Of a DNA stretch of 64,000 nt, positions 41,917 to 52,052 are shown one piece after another. The stretch comes from an uncultured Desulfomicrobiaceae bacterium. Its GTDB lineage: Bacteria; Desulfobacterota; Desulfovibrionia; Desulfovibrionales; Desulfomicrobiaceae. How positions within the stretch are numbered: position 1 is the stretch's first letter; each line of letters begins with the position of its first letter. The position numbers and the translations under genes are program-made. A model generated the notes under the pieces. It was not told where the DNA came from, made no database searches, and saw nothing but the letters and a program-made list of their open reading frames with translations. The stretch covers positions 154,859 to 218,858 of the forward strand of contig CALKRN010000006.1 in assembly GCA_937989665.1 (NCBI GenBank), given 5' to 3'.

Positions 41917-44136
41917 ATGAGCAAGGACCTCATCATCGTCGAGTCACCGGCCAAAATCAAAACCATCACCAAGTTCCTGGGACCAGGATACCGGGTGGAG
42001 GCCTCCATGGGGCATGTGCGCGACCTGCCGCAAAAACACCTTGGGGTGGACGAAGAGCACGGATTCATACCCCACTACGAGATCATCCCGGGGAAGGCGA
42101 AGATCGTGCAAAAACTGCGCGCTGCTGCCAAGGAGGCGGGTATTGTGTATCTCGCCCCAGATCCGGATCGAGAAGGCGAGGCCATTGCCTGGCACGTGGC
42201 GGAACTGATCCGCGACGCCAATCCCAATCTCAAGCGCATCTGGTTCAACGAAATCACGGCGCGGGCCGTACGCGAGGCCCTGGCGCACCCCACGGATCTG
42301 CGCCGACCGCTCTTTGACTCCCAGCAAGCCCGCCGCATCCTCGATCGATTGGTGGGCTATAAAATCTCTCCCCTCCTGTGGGCCAAAGTCCAGCGGGGGC
42401 TGTCTGCAGGGCGGGTTCAGTCTGTGGCCTTGCGCCTCATCGTTGACCGAGAACGCGAACGCCAAGCCTTCGTCCCCGAGGAGTACTGGGACTTCACGCT
42501 CCATCTCGCCACCGACCCACCGGTGGTGGCCAAACTCTGGCGCATAGACGGCCACAAGGCCCAAATCCCCAATGCCGAGGCAGCAGCGGCCCTGCGGAAG
42601 CGCATCGACGGCCTGCCCGCGGAGGTCGCTGCCGTCCAGGAAAAAGAGCGCGCCCGTCACCCCAAACCGCCGTTCATCACCTCTACCCTCCAGCAAGAAG
42701 CCAGTACCCGCCTCGGGTTCTCGGCCAAGCGCACCATGACGATTGCCCAACGCCTCTACGAAGGCGTCGAACTTGGCGAAGGCGGCACCCAAGCCCTCAT
42801 CACCTACATGCGCACTGACTCGGTCCGCATTGCCACTGAGGCCCAAGAGGCTGCCCGAGACTTCATTGCCGAGACCTTCGGCCAGGCCTTCCTCCCAGAG
42901 ACGGCGCGCCGCTACAAAACGAAGGGCAGTGCCCAAGACGCCCACGAGGCCATCCGACCGGTGAACGTGCGCCTTACCCCAGAACTGGTACAGCCCCACC
43001 TGCCGGCAGAGCAGTTCAAACTCTACCGCCTCATCTGGCAGCGCTTCGTGGCCTCGCAAATGGCCTCGGCCCGGTTTTGGGACACAACGGCCATCTTCGC
43101 CACTGGTCCTGCCCAATGGCGAGCCAAAGGTGAACGCCTCATCTTCCCGGGCTTTCTCACCATTTGGCCGCAGCACAGCGAGGAGGCACTCCTTCCCGAA
43201 CTGCAGCCCGGCCAAGTCATCCCCGTGGCCCGCATCCATGAAGAACAAAAATTCACCCAGCCGCCGGCACGTTTTACCGAGGCCTCCCTCGTGCGCAAAC
43301 TCGAAGAACTCGGCATTGGCCGGCCCTCCACCTATGCCACCATCATCAGCACCTTGGTGGATCGCAACTACGTCGTCCTGGAAGATAAGGCCTTTGTCCC
43401 CACGGAGTTGGGCTGTACCGTCAGCGACCTCCTCGTGGAGCACTTTAGCCGTCTCATGGACCCTGGATTTACCGCTGCCCTCGAAACCAACCTCGACCGC
43501 ATCGCCGAGGGACAAACCACCCTCCAGGAGGTCCTCACCCGCTTTGCCCAAGACTTCTACCCCACCCTCGAGGCTGCCCGGGAGCGCATGACCGCCGTCA
43601 AAGCCGGGGTGGACACCGGGATGGTGTGCCCGCAATGCAGCCAGGGAAGCCTCGTCATGCGCTTTGGCAAAAACGGCCCCTTTCTTGGCTGTTCCACCTA
43701 TCCCTCCTGCACCTTCACCAGCGAATACCGCCGCACCGAGCAAGGGAGCATCGAACTTGTGCCGCACACTGAAGCCCAGGACCTGGGACCGTGTCCGGCC
43801 TGCCAGGAAGGACGGCTGACCGTCAAAAAAACCCGCCATGGCGGCCGATTCGTCGCCTGCTCCCGCTACCCAGACTGCCGTTTTACCGCCGCCCTCTCCA
43901 CAGGCGTGGCCTGCCCGGAGGCAGGTTGCGACGGCGAACTCGTGGAAAAGACTACCCGCGGCGGGAAGACCTTCTATGCCTGCAACCGCTACCCCCAGTG
44001 TACCTATGCCCTGTGGGACCAGCCGGCACCTGGGCCGTGTCCCTCCTGCGGCTTTCCAATCCTCGTGCGCAAACGCAGCAAGGCGAGTTCTTTTCTTGCC
44101 TGCCCTGCCAAGGACTGCGGCTGGCGCGAAAAATGA
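41917..44136 (+). CDS. topA: DNA topoisomerase I
   Basis: This type IA topoisomerase relaxes negative supercoils. The 739 residues include the Toprim domain (LIIVESPAKIKTITKFLG; APDPDREGEAIAWH), the active-site Tyr297 in ALITYMRTDSVRI, HEAIRPVNVRLTP and IGRPSTYATIISTLVDRNYV. The C-terminus holds four Cys4 zinc ribbons (CPQCSQGS..., CPACQEGR..., CPEAGCDGE..., CPSCGFPI...). It stands alone on the plus strand and has no strong ribosome site. Confidence 0.97.
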   Translation: MSKDLIIVESPAKIKTITKFLGPGYRVEASMGHVRDLPQKHLGVDEEHGFIPHYEIIPGKAKIVQKLRAAAKEAGIVYLAPDPDREGEAIAWHVAELIRDANPNLKRIWFNEITARAVREALAHPTDLRRPLFDSQQARRILDRLVGYKISPLLWAKVQRGLSAGRVQSVALRLIVDRERERQAFVPEEYWDFTLHLATDPPVVAKLWRIDGHKAQIPNAEAAAALRKRIDGLPAEVAAVQEKERARHPKPPFITSTLQQEASTRLGFSAKRTMTIAQRLYEGVELGEGGTQALITYMRTDSVRIATEAQEAARDFIAETFGQAFLPETARRYKTKGSAQDAHEAIRPVNVRLTPELVQPHLPAEQFKLYRLIWQRFVASQMASARFWDTTAIFATGPAQWRAKGERLIFPGFLTIWPQHSEEALLPELQPGQVIPVARIHEEQKFTQPPARFTEASLVRKLEELGIGRPSTYATIISTLVDRNYVVLEDKAFVPTELGCTVSDLLVEHFSRLMDPGFTAALETNLDRIAEGQTTLQEVLTRFAQDFYPTLEAARERMTAVKAGVDTGMVCPQCSQGSLVMRFGKNGPFLGCSTYPSCTFTSEYRRTEQGSIELVPHTEAQDLGPCPACQEGRLTVKKTRHGGRFVACSRYPDCRFTAALSTGVACPEAGCDGELVEKTTRGGKTFYACNRYPQCTYALWDQPAPGPCPSCGFPILVRKRSKASSFLACPAKDCGWREK

Positions 44137-44208
44137 CCTCCAACACTCCCGCCAAAGATCGCGTTGCCCCCTGGCCGATCGCCCATGACGACCCGCGCCC
44201 TCCCTGTA

Positions 44209-45081
44209 TCAGTCTTCCATCACTACGGTATATTTTTTGAGAAAAAACGCCGGATGATAGCTTAACTTGGCCTGGCGTAATCCCTCATCCCCCAGGTCCT
44301 GCTCTCGGTTGACCCAACGAAACTGCTGACCCGCCTGTTCCAGAAACATCTGGTTGATGGCCTGATACACCCCCCGAAACTGGGGACAGCCTTTCTCGAA
44401 ATGAATGACGATCATCTCCGCATCCAGGGCATCGGCCACGGTATAGGCCACCATCTTCCCTTCCACGAGGATCCCGCCTCCTCGTACCCCTTTAAGGCGT
44501 CCCCAGTCATGGAACACCCGGACAATGGCCTGGTTTTCTGCCGCCAACGTGGCATCGTCTTCCGTGTCCCGCCACAACAACCACTCCGTCTGGAGCGCCA
44601 GGGCACACTCCACCGTACGCTCATCAAGCTCCACCCAGGTAAACGGATATTGGCGCACAAATTGGTGGAGCAGATTCTTTTTACTATGGTAGCGCCGACC
44701 AGCCAAAGACACCAACTCCTCCACGCGGTACACATAGTCCCAATGTTCCCGGGCCTCGTGCACGGCCATGGGCAGCCCGAGGACACGCCAAAACTCCACC
44801 AGGGCCTCCGGCACCCGTACAAACCGCAGCGGTCGAGGAAGACGCGAAAACAGCTGCGGCCAATCGACGCCCTCCCAGGCCCCCACTGGTGCCCAATAGA
44901 TAGGCGCAGGATGGGTTTGGCGCAGCACGACGACGTCGCCCTCCCAACTCCACCTCAGACCATAATGCGGCCCCCATCCCCAGAGATTGACAAAGCTATA
45001 GTCCGAGGTCTTCTGGGGCATGCGAGCCAAGGCCTCTTGATAGGCATCGAGTCCTTCCAAGGTCACAGGAGCGAACTCCAT
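44209..45081 (-). CDS. DUF2156 (GNAT-fold, aminoacyl-lipid-synthase-like) protein
   Basis: The 290 residues match the DUF2156 family, a tandem GNAT fold related to the catalytic part of lysylphosphatidylglycerol synthases and FemX enzymes. Typical stretches are KTSDYSFVNLWGWGPHYGLR, RRYHSKKNLLHQFVRQYPF, GGILVEGKMVAYTVADAL, FEKGCPQFRGVYQAINQMFL, and VNREQDLGDEGLRQAKLSYH. It has no membrane segments. The substrate is unknown. GAGGAG precedes the ATG. Divergent from recJ. Confidence 0.88.
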   Translation of the reverse strand: MEFAPVTLEGLDAYQEALARMPQKTSDYSFVNLWGWGPHYGLRWSWEGDVVVLRQTHPAPIYWAPVGAWEGVDWPQLFSRLPRPLRFVRVPEALVEFWRVLGLPMAVHEAREHWDYVYRVEELVSLAGRRYHSKKNLLHQFVRQYPFTWVELDERTVECALALQTEWLLWRDTEDDATLAAENQAIVRVFHDWGRLKGVRGGGILVEGKMVAYTVADALDAEMIVIHFEKGCPQFRGVYQAINQMFLEQAGQQFRWVNREQDLGDEGLRQAKLSYHPAFFLKKYTVVMED

Positions 45082-45191
45082 AATTATCTCCTCAATATTC
45101 CAAGAAAAAAGTCAGAACAACCGACGGTTGCCAATGCAGCGTTTTCGGATAGAGGCAATGGTTGGCAGTTGTCAAAAAATCGTAACCCTCC

Positions 45192-46913
45192 ATGGCCCTC
45201 GCTGTGACGTGGAACTACCGCACCGCCCCTCACCCCATTGACGATACGAACATCCCTCGTCTTGCGGCAGCCCTCCAGGTAAGCCCCATCACGGTGCGGC
45301 TCCTCCTTTTGCGTGGTTTGTATGAAGCAGAGGCCATGCACCGTTTTCTTTCCCCAGGGCTCCGCTATCTGCTCCCCCTGGAGTATTGGCCAGGGGTCCT
45401 TGATGCCGCCCAAATTCTCGCCCGAGGTGTCGCCGAGGGGAAAAAGATTGCCATCTGGGGAGATTATGACGTCGATGGCATCACCGCCACGGTGCTCGCA
45501 CAGGAATACCTAAGCCAACATGGGGCCCATGTCTGCCATATCATCCCTGATCGCCGCGAGCATGGCTACGGACTTACAGAAGGAGGCATTCACCAATTGG
45601 CCGCCGACGGGGTCAGTGTCCTGCTTACCGTGGATTGTGGGATTTCCAACGCTTCCGAAATCGCCCTCGCGCGCCGCCTCGGTATTGACGTCGTCGTGGC
45701 CGACCACCACCTGCCAGGCAAAGAGCTGCCCCCGGCTACGGCCATCATCAACCCGAAACTCGGCAATTGGCCCTCCGAGGACCTCTCCGGGGTGGGGCTG
45801 AGTTTCCTCCTCATGGCCGCCGTGGGCAAACTGCTGCCTTCCCTCACTCCGGTGGACATCCGCCACAGCCTGGACCTCGTGGCCTTGGGGACAATTGCCG
45901 ACGTCATACCCCTCGATGAACAAAACCGTATCCTCGTCAAAAATGGCATGCTCCTCATAAGTGAAGCCCGACGGGTGGGCATCCATGCCCTCAAAGAGGC
46001 CAGCGGCATCCCCCACAATGACCAAGTGGGTGTGGGCTCCATTGGCTATGCCTTAGCCCCGCGCATCAACGCTGCTGGACGCGTCGGCGATCCTCGTCTT
46101 GCGGTGGAACTCCTTCTTACTCGAGACCTTAGCCAAGCCCGTCGATTGGCCCAAGAGCTTGATGCCCTCAACAACCAGCGCAAAGAAACCGAGCGCGGCA
46201 TCCTCGCCGAGGCCATCGCCCAGGCCGAATCCCAGCGCGATCTCCCAGGGCTCGTCCTGCATGGCGATTTTTGGCATCCAGGCGTCATTGGAATCGTGGC
46301 CTCCCGCATTGTGGAACGCTACCGCCGTCCGTGCATCATCCTCACGAAAGAAAATGGTCTTCTCAAAGGTTCTGCTCGCTCGGTGCCGGCTTTTGACCTC
46401 TATCAAGGCTTAAGTGAGTGCCGGCACCTCCTTACGGCTTTTGGCGGCCATAAACAGGCAGCAGGCCTCAAGCTCCCCGAGGAGGCCTTGCCGGCTTTGC
46501 GTCAGGCCTTTGCCGAGGCCGTGCGCCGCCAATGCCGCCATGGGCTCGAAGCCCCCGCCGTTCTCGAGGTGGATTTCGAAGTACCCTTTGGGCAAATCCA
46601 ACCCCAACTGCTCCATGAACTGGACCTCCTCCAACCGTTTGGACCGGCGAACCCACGGCCAGTTTTTCTCTCCCCTCCGGTTACTATCACCCGACAGCGC
46701 TTTTTCGGTGCCGGCAAGCATGTGGAACTATGGATTCGTGATCCTTCGGATGGCACCACCCTGCGCGGCGTGGCCTGGCGTCTGGGTGAAGAGTGGAAGG
46801 CCATGGCCCGCCTTGCCTCATCCTTTCGTTTTGCCTACACCCCCAAGACCTCCACGTTTCGTGGCATAGTCGGCATTGAACTCACCCTACATGGCATATT
46901 TCCAGAAACCTGA
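45192..46913 (+). CDS. recJ: Single-stranded-DNA-specific exonuclease RecJ
   Basis: This 5'-3' ssDNA exonuclease has 573 residues. DHH-family motifs are clear: IWGDYDVDGITATVL, LLTVDCGISNASEI, VVADHHLPGKELP, LVALGTIADVIPLDEQNR, the DHHA1 region HGDFWHPGVIGIVASRI, and the conserved FGGHKQAAGLKLPEE. An OB fold ends the protein (LQPFGPANPRPVFLS). The ATG at 45192 lacks a good ribosome site. Confidence 0.96.
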   Translation: MALAVTWNYRTAPHPIDDTNIPRLAAALQVSPITVRLLLLRGLYEAEAMHRFLSPGLRYLLPLEYWPGVLDAAQILARGVAEGKKIAIWGDYDVDGITATVLAQEYLSQHGAHVCHIIPDRREHGYGLTEGGIHQLAADGVSVLLTVDCGISNASEIALARRLGIDVVVADHHLPGKELPPATAIINPKLGNWPSEDLSGVGLSFLLMAAVGKLLPSLTPVDIRHSLDLVALGTIADVIPLDEQNRILVKNGMLLISEARRVGIHALKEASGIPHNDQVGVGSIGYALAPRINAAGRVGDPRLAVELLLTRDLSQARRLAQELDALNNQRKETERGILAEAIAQAESQRDLPGLVLHGDFWHPGVIGIVASRIVERYRRPCIILTKENGLLKGSARSVPAFDLYQGLSECRHLLTAFGGHKQAAGLKLPEEALPALRQAFAEAVRRQCRHGLEAPAVLEVDFEVPFGQIQPQLLHELDLLQPFGPANPRPVFLSPPVTITRQRFFGAGKHVELWIRDPSDGTTLRGVAWRLGEEWKAMARLASSFRFAYTPKTSTFRGIVGIELTLHGIFPET

Positions 46914-46932
46914 CACCTTGTGGGAGGCCTCG

Positions 46933-47313
46933 ATGCGTTTTTCCTGGATAACCCTCATAGTCCTCAGCACCGCTTGGACCTGTGGCGGCTGCGCCGCAGT
47001 GATCGTTGGCGGGGCCACAGCGGCAGGCACCTATGTCTACATGGCCGGCTGGCTCGAGCAGACCTACAATCGCCATATCGACATCGTTTGGGAAGCAGCC
47101 CAAAGCGCACCGGCGTCCCTTGGCCTTGTCCTCCAATCCAAAGAGCGCACCCTCGGGACGTCGCGTCTCCAGTTTCTCGATGGGAATACCGACGTCTGGA
47201 TCACCCTCGAAGCCACAAGTCCCTATACCACGAAGGTGGCCGTCCGTTGGGGGCTGTTGGGTGATGAGGCGGCCTCGCGCCGCATCCTCGACGCCATTGG
47301 CGCCCGCCTCTAG
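46933..47313 (+). CDS. DUF3568-type lipoprotein
   Basis: The 126 residues start with a signal sequence that probably ends at a lipoprotein cysteine (MRFSWITLIVLSTAWTCGGC). A glycine-rich hydrophobic stretch (AAVIVGGATAAGTYVYMAG) follows, then an alpha/beta domain with the pattern TYNRHIDIVWEAAQSAPASL characteristic of DUF3568. The function is unknown. The ATG at 46933 follows GGAGG by 5 bp. It is 19 bp after recJ, so probably cotranscribed. Confidence 0.8.
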   Translation: MRFSWITLIVLSTAWTCGGCAAVIVGGATAAGTYVYMAGWLEQTYNRHIDIVWEAAQSAPASLGLVLQSKERTLGTSRLQFLDGNTDVWITLEATSPYTTKVAVRWGLLGDEAASRRILDAIGARL

Positions 47314-48227
47314 GAGCGTGTCGCGCCTAGGCGGCACGCGTCCTGGGCGGCGTGGTAGCTACTGCGCACCAAAGGAGCGCAGGCCATTACAGCGATGCCC
47401 TGGGCCTGGCCATAGGCAGCATAGATGGCAAAACGCTCCGGATGGACGTAGCGGGCCACGGGCAGATGCCGTAGGCTTGGGCGCAGGTACTGTCCCACGG
47501 TCATCATGGAACAGCCGCAATGGGCAGCGGCATCAATGACCTCCAAGACCTCGGCGTCGCCCTCGCCCAGTCCCACCATGAGGCCCGTCTTTACCGCTAG
47601 TCCCGCAGCCTTCGCCTGACGGAGGATTGCAAGGCTGCGAGCAAAATCCGCCCCCGGACGGACTAGCCCATAACACCGGGGGACGGTCTCGAGATTGTGG
47701 TTCAAGACCTCGGGACGGGCGGCCAAGACCTGTGCCAGGCTGGTGGGGTTGCCCCCAAAATCGGGGATCAGCACCTCCACGGTAGCCTGGGGCAAGACGG
47801 AACGCAGGGACTCCATTGTCCGGACAAAGTGGGCAGCACCTCCATCGGGGAGGTCATCGCGCGTCACTGAGGTCACCACCACATGCCGGAGGCCAAGACG
47901 CAGGGCAGCCTCCGCTACTCGCCGTGGTTCGTCCGGGTCCAAGGGGGCCAAAGGGCCGCCATCGACGTTACAAAAGCGACAGCCCCGGGTACAACGCGGT
48001 CCAAGCAAAAGAAACGTCCCTACCCCACTGCTAAAGCACTCGAACCGATTCGGGCAACGCGTGGCCTGACACACCGTGCCCACATCGAGCTCAGCCACGG
48101 TGCGAAGGGTTTGGGCAAAACGCGCTTGCCGCGGCAGCGGTGTCCGCAACCAGGGTGGCAGGCGGCAGGTGTCGTCTTGGTCCGGAGGACACGCCGCCAA
48201 CTGGCGGAGGGCAGCCGCACGATCCAT
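47310..48227 (-). CDS. lipA: Lipoyl synthase LipA
   Basis: This radical SAM enzyme inserts sulfur into octanoyl-protein. The 305 residues contain the auxiliary cluster motif CQATRCPNRFEC, the radical SAM motif CTRGCRFCNV, TSVTRDDLPDGGA, EVLIPDFGG, LNHNLETVPR and the C-terminal RSSYHA serine motif. The ATG at 48227 has GAGGAG upstream; the extension to 48257 is dropped. No lipB or glycine-cleavage gene is adjacent. It lies directly after a RACo-like gene (2 bp gap). Confidence 0.95.
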   Translation of the reverse strand: MDRAAALRQLAACPPDQDDTCRLPPWLRTPLPRQARFAQTLRTVAELDVGTVCQATRCPNRFECFSSGVGTFLLLGPRCTRGCRFCNVDGGPLAPLDPDEPRRVAEAALRLGLRHVVVTSVTRDDLPDGGAAHFVRTMESLRSVLPQATVEVLIPDFGGNPTSLAQVLAARPEVLNHNLETVPRCYGLVRPGADFARSLAILRQAKAAGLAVKTGLMVGLGEGDAEVLEVIDAAAHCGCSMMTVGQYLRPSLRHLPVARYVHPERFAIYAAYGQAQGIAVMACAPLVRSSYHAAQDACRLGATRS

Positions 48228-48229
48228 GT

Positions 48230-49744
48230 TTATTCTCCTCCTCCCCACGCCCCCCACTGCATGGCCGCAACATACCGGGGAGCAAACGTGCTCTCAGCCA
48301 CAGTGTCCACCACCTCCACTTGTTTGGGGAAGACCTCGGCGATGGCGCGAAGATTCGGGTCTTGGCCCAAAAGGAGGGCGCCAGCAAGGGCGGTGTTGCC
48401 AAGGACAACGATGCGATCCCGCCACATTGGCGGGAAAAATCCCAAAGTAATGAGGTCCTCCACAGCCACATGGCTCCCCAAGACCCCGGCGACAGCCACG
48501 CTTGCCACCTCATACCCCACCCGTTGCAAAAGGCCCTCAAGGGCCACTACCGCCGCTGCCTTGACCTTGAGCAACTCCTCCACGTCGGCTTCCCCAAACT
48601 CCACCGCGCCGGCAATGGGCAGCCAGCGGCCGTCCTCCGCCACGCGGTGCTGCGCCACCACCCGCCGCGCAAGGGGCGAAGGGGGGTTCGTCACCAGATG
48701 GCCTAGGCGATCCAATGCCCCCAATCGGTGGAGTGCCGCGGCAATCGCCACATATCCGGTGCCCGAAATGCCTTGCCATGGCCCTTGGCCGCGAGGAACA
48801 ATCCCCTGAGGCCCGATATCCACGGCGCTCACCACCCCAGGGCCGGCCAACCGCCCCCAGCGCAGCCCCACCCCTTCCACTGCTGGCCCCATGGGAACGC
48901 TGGTGGCCACCAAGCGATGGCCATCGTACCATGCCATTTCCCCATTCGTCCCCAGGTCCACCAAAAGCAGCGGGAGGGGCAAATGGTGTGTCAGGCATGC
49001 GATCAGTCCAGCGGTGATATCGCTGCCCACAAACGGGGCAAGCGGCGGGGGGATATAGGCTGCGGGGATCCCTCGTCCAAGACAGACTGGGCCGCCAAAG
49101 ACTGGCATCCGATACGGAAAGGCCCCAAGCCCGGCCACGGGCAACCCCAGGAGGAGGGCGAGCATGACCGTATTGCCCACAACCACGAGTTCCTCAACGC
49201 CCCGAGCCGCCATGGACCGAACCGCATCCAGTACGACATGGCGCAGCTTCTCTGCACCTTGGGGATGGACGCTAGCGTAGCGGATACGCGAGAGGACCTC
49301 ACTGCCCGCTGGGGCTTGGGGATTGGGGAGGGAAAAAGGGCCGTGCTTTGGGTCGGCATAGGCCCATTTGAGGGCTGTTGTCCCAATATCCACGGCGAGC
49401 AGGCGCGCCGCATGGGCCGGAAGGGCATGGTCCTGTGGCGGGGTGTGTGCTGGCGCAACCACCTGGCCCGGCTGTGGCAGGTGCCGACACGCGAGACGCC
49501 AGCCCGCAGCAAGTTCGTCCTCCCCCAAACGCCGCCGCTCTTCCGGGAGCGGTTCTGGGGCCTGCGCGAGAAAACGAAGCCGGCAGGCGCCGCACAATCC
49601 CGTTCCAGCGCACACCACCTGCTGGGGAAAGCACCCTATCTCAAAGAGAAGCTCAAGCCACGTCTGCCCTGGTCGGGGCACAGCCTCCACAAAACCGGTG
49701 GCAGCATGGACGCCAACGCGCGTTGCCTTCCCCGTCTCCTTCAA
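48230..49744 (-). CDS. RACo-like corrinoid-activation ASKHA protein with [2Fe-2S] domain
   Basis: The N-terminal domain has a plant-type ferredoxin cluster motif (CFPQQVVCAGTGLCGACRL, then LACRH). The rest is an ASKHA ATPase-like core of the family containing reductive activators of corrinoid proteins: RLLAVDIGTTALKWAYAD, VVVGNTVMLALLLGLPV, LLVDLGTNGEMA, GPAVEGVGLRWGRLAGPG and AVAGVLGSHV. No ATG suits: a TTG at 49744 with AGGAGG 10 bp upstream gives 504 residues. The frame is open to 49945 with a Cys/Trp-rich non-homologous stretch. No corrinoid protein or methyltransferase is in the window. Confidence 0.82.
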   Translation of the reverse strand: MKETGKATRVGVHAATGFVEAVPRPGQTWLELLFEIGCFPQQVVCAGTGLCGACRLRFLAQAPEPLPEERRRLGEDELAAGWRLACRHLPQPGQVVAPAHTPPQDHALPAHAARLLAVDIGTTALKWAYADPKHGPFSLPNPQAPAGSEVLSRIRYASVHPQGAEKLRHVVLDAVRSMAARGVEELVVVGNTVMLALLLGLPVAGLGAFPYRMPVFGGPVCLGRGIPAAYIPPPLAPFVGSDITAGLIACLTHHLPLPLLLVDLGTNGEMAWYDGHRLVATSVPMGPAVEGVGLRWGRLAGPGVVSAVDIGPQGIVPRGQGPWQGISGTGYVAIAAALHRLGALDRLGHLVTNPPSPLARRVVAQHRVAEDGRWLPIAGAVEFGEADVEELLKVKAAAVVALEGLLQRVGYEVASVAVAGVLGSHVAVEDLITLGFFPPMWRDRIVVLGNTALAGALLLGQDPNLRAIAEVFPKQVEVVDTVAESTFAPRYVAAMQWGAWGGGE

Positions 49745-49919
49745 ACGGAGCCAACCTCCTCTTCCTTGGCAAAAACGCCTTGAACACAAGTCAAGGCCTT
49801 CATGCGTCCCTTCTGCAAAACGAGTCGTCCAACGGCAGGCGTACGCGAAATGGCCCCCAATACACGACCGCAGAGGACCGCCCCTTTGGCCCGGCAGATC
49901 TTCCTGCAGGCACACAAAA

Positions 49920-49943
49920 GGCAGGGGGATATCTCCCCCTGCC
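49920..49943 (-). terminator. Intrinsic terminator of the ribosomal protein operon
   Basis: A perfect 10-bp stem (GGCAGGGGGA / TCCCCCTGCC) with TATC loop begins 13 bp after the rplQ stop and is followed on the minus strand by TTTTGTGTG. The RACo-like gene downstream therefore needs its own promoter. Confidence 0.88.
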
Positions 49944-49955
49944 ACGGAATTATCC

Positions 49956-50366
49956 TTATTGTGCGGCAGATACGCCGTCGCTTCCCGCAGAGGTCGCTTC
50001 GGCTTGACCGCGAACCGAGAACTCGATGAGGGCCATGGGCGCGCTATCGCCCGGCCGAGGGATGGCGAACTTCACCACCCGAGTATATCCACCGGCGATA
50101 CCCTGAAAGCGTGGGCCGATGACATCAAAGAGCTTTTTGACAATGCTTTGGCTGCCCAACACCGCATATGCCTGGCGCCGGGCATGGACTGTATTTTCCT
50201 TCGCCAAGGTCACCAACTTGTCAGCCAGAATTTGCAATTCCTTTGCCTTGGGCTCTGTGGTTCGGATACGTTCATGCTCCACTAAAGAACGAGCCATATT
50301 TCGCATCATGGCCTTACGGTGTTCCCACGTACGCCCAAGTTTTCTTCCTGCTTTCCTATGTCTCAT
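49956..50366 (-). CDS. rplQ: Large ribosomal subunit protein bL17
   Basis: The 136 residues match L17 ([70 protein letters not shown]). It is the last gene of the S10-spc-alpha series and overlaps rpoA by 11 bp, with GAGGAA before its ATG inside rpoA. Confidence 0.97.
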   Translation of the reverse strand: MRHRKAGRKLGRTWEHRKAMMRNMARSLVEHERIRTTEPKAKELQILADKLVTLAKENTVHARRQAYAVLGSQSIVKKLFDVIGPRFQGIAGGYTRVVKFAIPRPGDSAPMALIEFSVRGQAEATSAGSDGVSAAQ

Positions 50367-51399
50367 TGCTTTCGTTCCTCTTCAACCAATCTTGATAAAG
50401 GGCGTCGAAGTTATCAACGGTGAGACCAAAATCCAACCCCATACTCTCCAAAACGCGCCGGATATCTTCCAGAGACTTCCGGCCAAAGTTTTTAGTTTTA
50501 AGGAGTTCGTTTTCGGTCTTTTGGACGAGTTCCCCTACCAGATGAATCCCGGCACTTTTAAGGCAATTGGCGGCACGCACCGGCAATTCCAGTTCTTCGA
50601 TGGTCTTAAAAAGATGTTCGTTGAACTGGGCTTGTGGTTTCGCCTTTGCATGCTGGATATCTGCCGAGCTCTCATCGAAATTGATGAACACCGACAGCTG
50701 GTCCTTGAGGATCTTCGCGCTATAGGCCACGGCATCTTCAGGACGCACCGAGCCGTCTGTCCAGACTTCGAGGATGAGTTTATCATAATTGGTCATCTGC
50801 CCGACCCGGGCCTGCTCTACCGTATAGGCCACCTTGCGGATGGGCGAGAAGCTCGCATCAAGGGCAATCACCCCGATTTGCAGATCCAAGTCTTCATGCA
50901 TATCTGCGGGCACATAGCCTTTACCCATCCGGATTTCCAAATCCATGACGAGGTCCACATCTTCAGAAAGGGTCGCGATATGCAAGTCAGGATTGAGAAT
51001 ACGGACATGCTGGTTTTCCCGGATGGCCGCGGCAGTCACCGGTCCTCGCGAATTGGCGACGAGCTGTACCCGCTGGGGCTCCGCCGTGTCCATGGCAATC
51101 CGCAGTTGTTTGATATTGAGAACGATATCGGTGACGTCCTCAATGACCCCGGGGATGGTCGTAAACTCATGCTGGATGCCCTGAATCTTCAAGGCCACTG
51201 GGGCAGCCCCCTGCAGAGAAGAAAGCAGCACCCGCCGCAGGGCGTTCCCGATAGTCGTGCCAAACCCGCGCTCCAGCGGCTCGCAGACGAACTTCCCATA
51301 CGTATCCGTGGACTTGGGATCACACTCCAATTGCGACGGCCGAACAAGTTCGGCCCAATTGCGAACGAAAACCTTGTTGTCTCCGCTCAAAGGAGTCAT
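50356..51399 (-). CDS. rpoA: RNA polymerase subunit alpha
   Basis: The 347 residues contain the N-terminal dimerisation/assembly domain ([60 protein letters not shown]) and the C-terminal DNA-binding domain after a linker ([35 protein letters not shown]). It lies 12 bp after rpsD and overlaps rplQ. Confidence 0.98.
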   Translation of the reverse strand: MTPLSGDNKVFVRNWAELVRPSQLECDPKSTDTYGKFVCEPLERGFGTTIGNALRRVLLSSLQGAAPVALKIQGIQHEFTTIPGVIEDVTDIVLNIKQLRIAMDTAEPQRVQLVANSRGPVTAAAIRENQHVRILNPDLHIATLSEDVDLVMDLEIRMGKGYVPADMHEDLDLQIGVIALDASFSPIRKVAYTVEQARVGQMTNYDKLILEVWTDGSVRPEDAVAYSAKILKDQLSVFINFDESSADIQHAKAKPQAQFNEHLFKTIEELELPVRAANCLKSAGIHLVGELVQKTENELLKTKNFGRKSLEDIRRVLESMGLDFGLTVDNFDALYQDWLKRNESNET

Positions 51400-51411
51400 G
51401 GGTACCGCCCT

Positions 51412-52038
51412 TTATTTGGAGTAGAGTTCGACGATGAGCTGCTCGGTCATGGGGAAGGTGAGGTCCTCGCGAGTCGGCAGGGCCTTGACCGTCCCCCGCA
51501 TGGCCGTGGGGTCCACCTCGAGCCACGCCGGAACGCCACGTCGGGCCACATTCTCCAAGGCAGCCGCGAGCACCAAGTTCTTTTGTGAACGCTCCCGCAC
51601 TTCGATAACATCACCAGGACGCAGCCGGACCGAAGGCACCGACACCTTGTGCCCATTGAGACGGAACAATCCGTGCCGGACCATCTGGCGGGCTTGTGCC
51701 CGTGAAAAGGCAAACCCCATGCGGTACACGATATTGTCGATACGCGACTCGAGGAGCACCAGGAGGTTCGTCCCCGTCACTCCCTTACGACGGTCTGCTT
51801 CTTGGAAATAGCGACGGAATTGTCCTTCCAAAAGCCCGTACATCCGACGCACTTTCTGCTTTTCCCGCAGCTGCAGGGCGTAGTTACTCGGCTTTTTCCG
51901 GTTCTTGCCGTGATCACCTGGGGCATACGGACGGCGATCAAAGGCACACTTGTCAGTATAGCAACGGTCACCTTTGAGGAACAGCTTGCTTCCCTCACGA
52001 CGACAAATTCTGCATTTTGCTTCTGTATATCTAGCCAA
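51412..52038 (-). CDS. rpsD: Small ribosomal subunit protein uS4 (zinc form)
   Basis: The start is a TTG at 52038, 14 bp after the rpsK stop, with GAGGGGGAAGAG upstream; it gives the usual 208 residues beginning with the LARYTEAK segment. An open extension to 52083 merely overlaps rpsK. The N-terminus has a four-Cys zinc site (C9, C12, C26, C31), followed by the S4 RNA-binding domain ([20 protein letters not shown]). S4 nucleates 30S assembly and often represses its own operon. Confidence 0.96.
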   Translation of the reverse strand: MARYTEAKCRICRREGSKLFLKGDRCYTDKCAFDRRPYAPGDHGKNRKKPSNYALQLREKQKVRRMYGLLEGQFRRYFQEADRRKGVTGTNLLVLLESRIDNIVYRMGFAFSRAQARQMVRHGLFRLNGHKVSVPSVRLRPGDVIEVRERSQKNLVLAAALENVARRGVPAWLEVDPTAMRGTVKALPTREDLTFPMTEQLIVELYSK

Positions 52039-52052
52039 GGCTCTTCCCCCTC

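Noticed and set aside
41944..43839. 631-codon open frame on the minus strand
   Set aside because: It is the antisense shadow of topA in GC-rich DNA; topA has all family motifs.
49745..49945. N-terminal extension of the RACo-like protein
   Set aside because: It covers the terminator region of rplQ and is Cys/Arg-rich without homology; translation would begin at the transcript terminator.
50119..51588. 489-codon open frame on the plus strand
   Set aside because: Antisense of rplQ-rpoA-rpsD.
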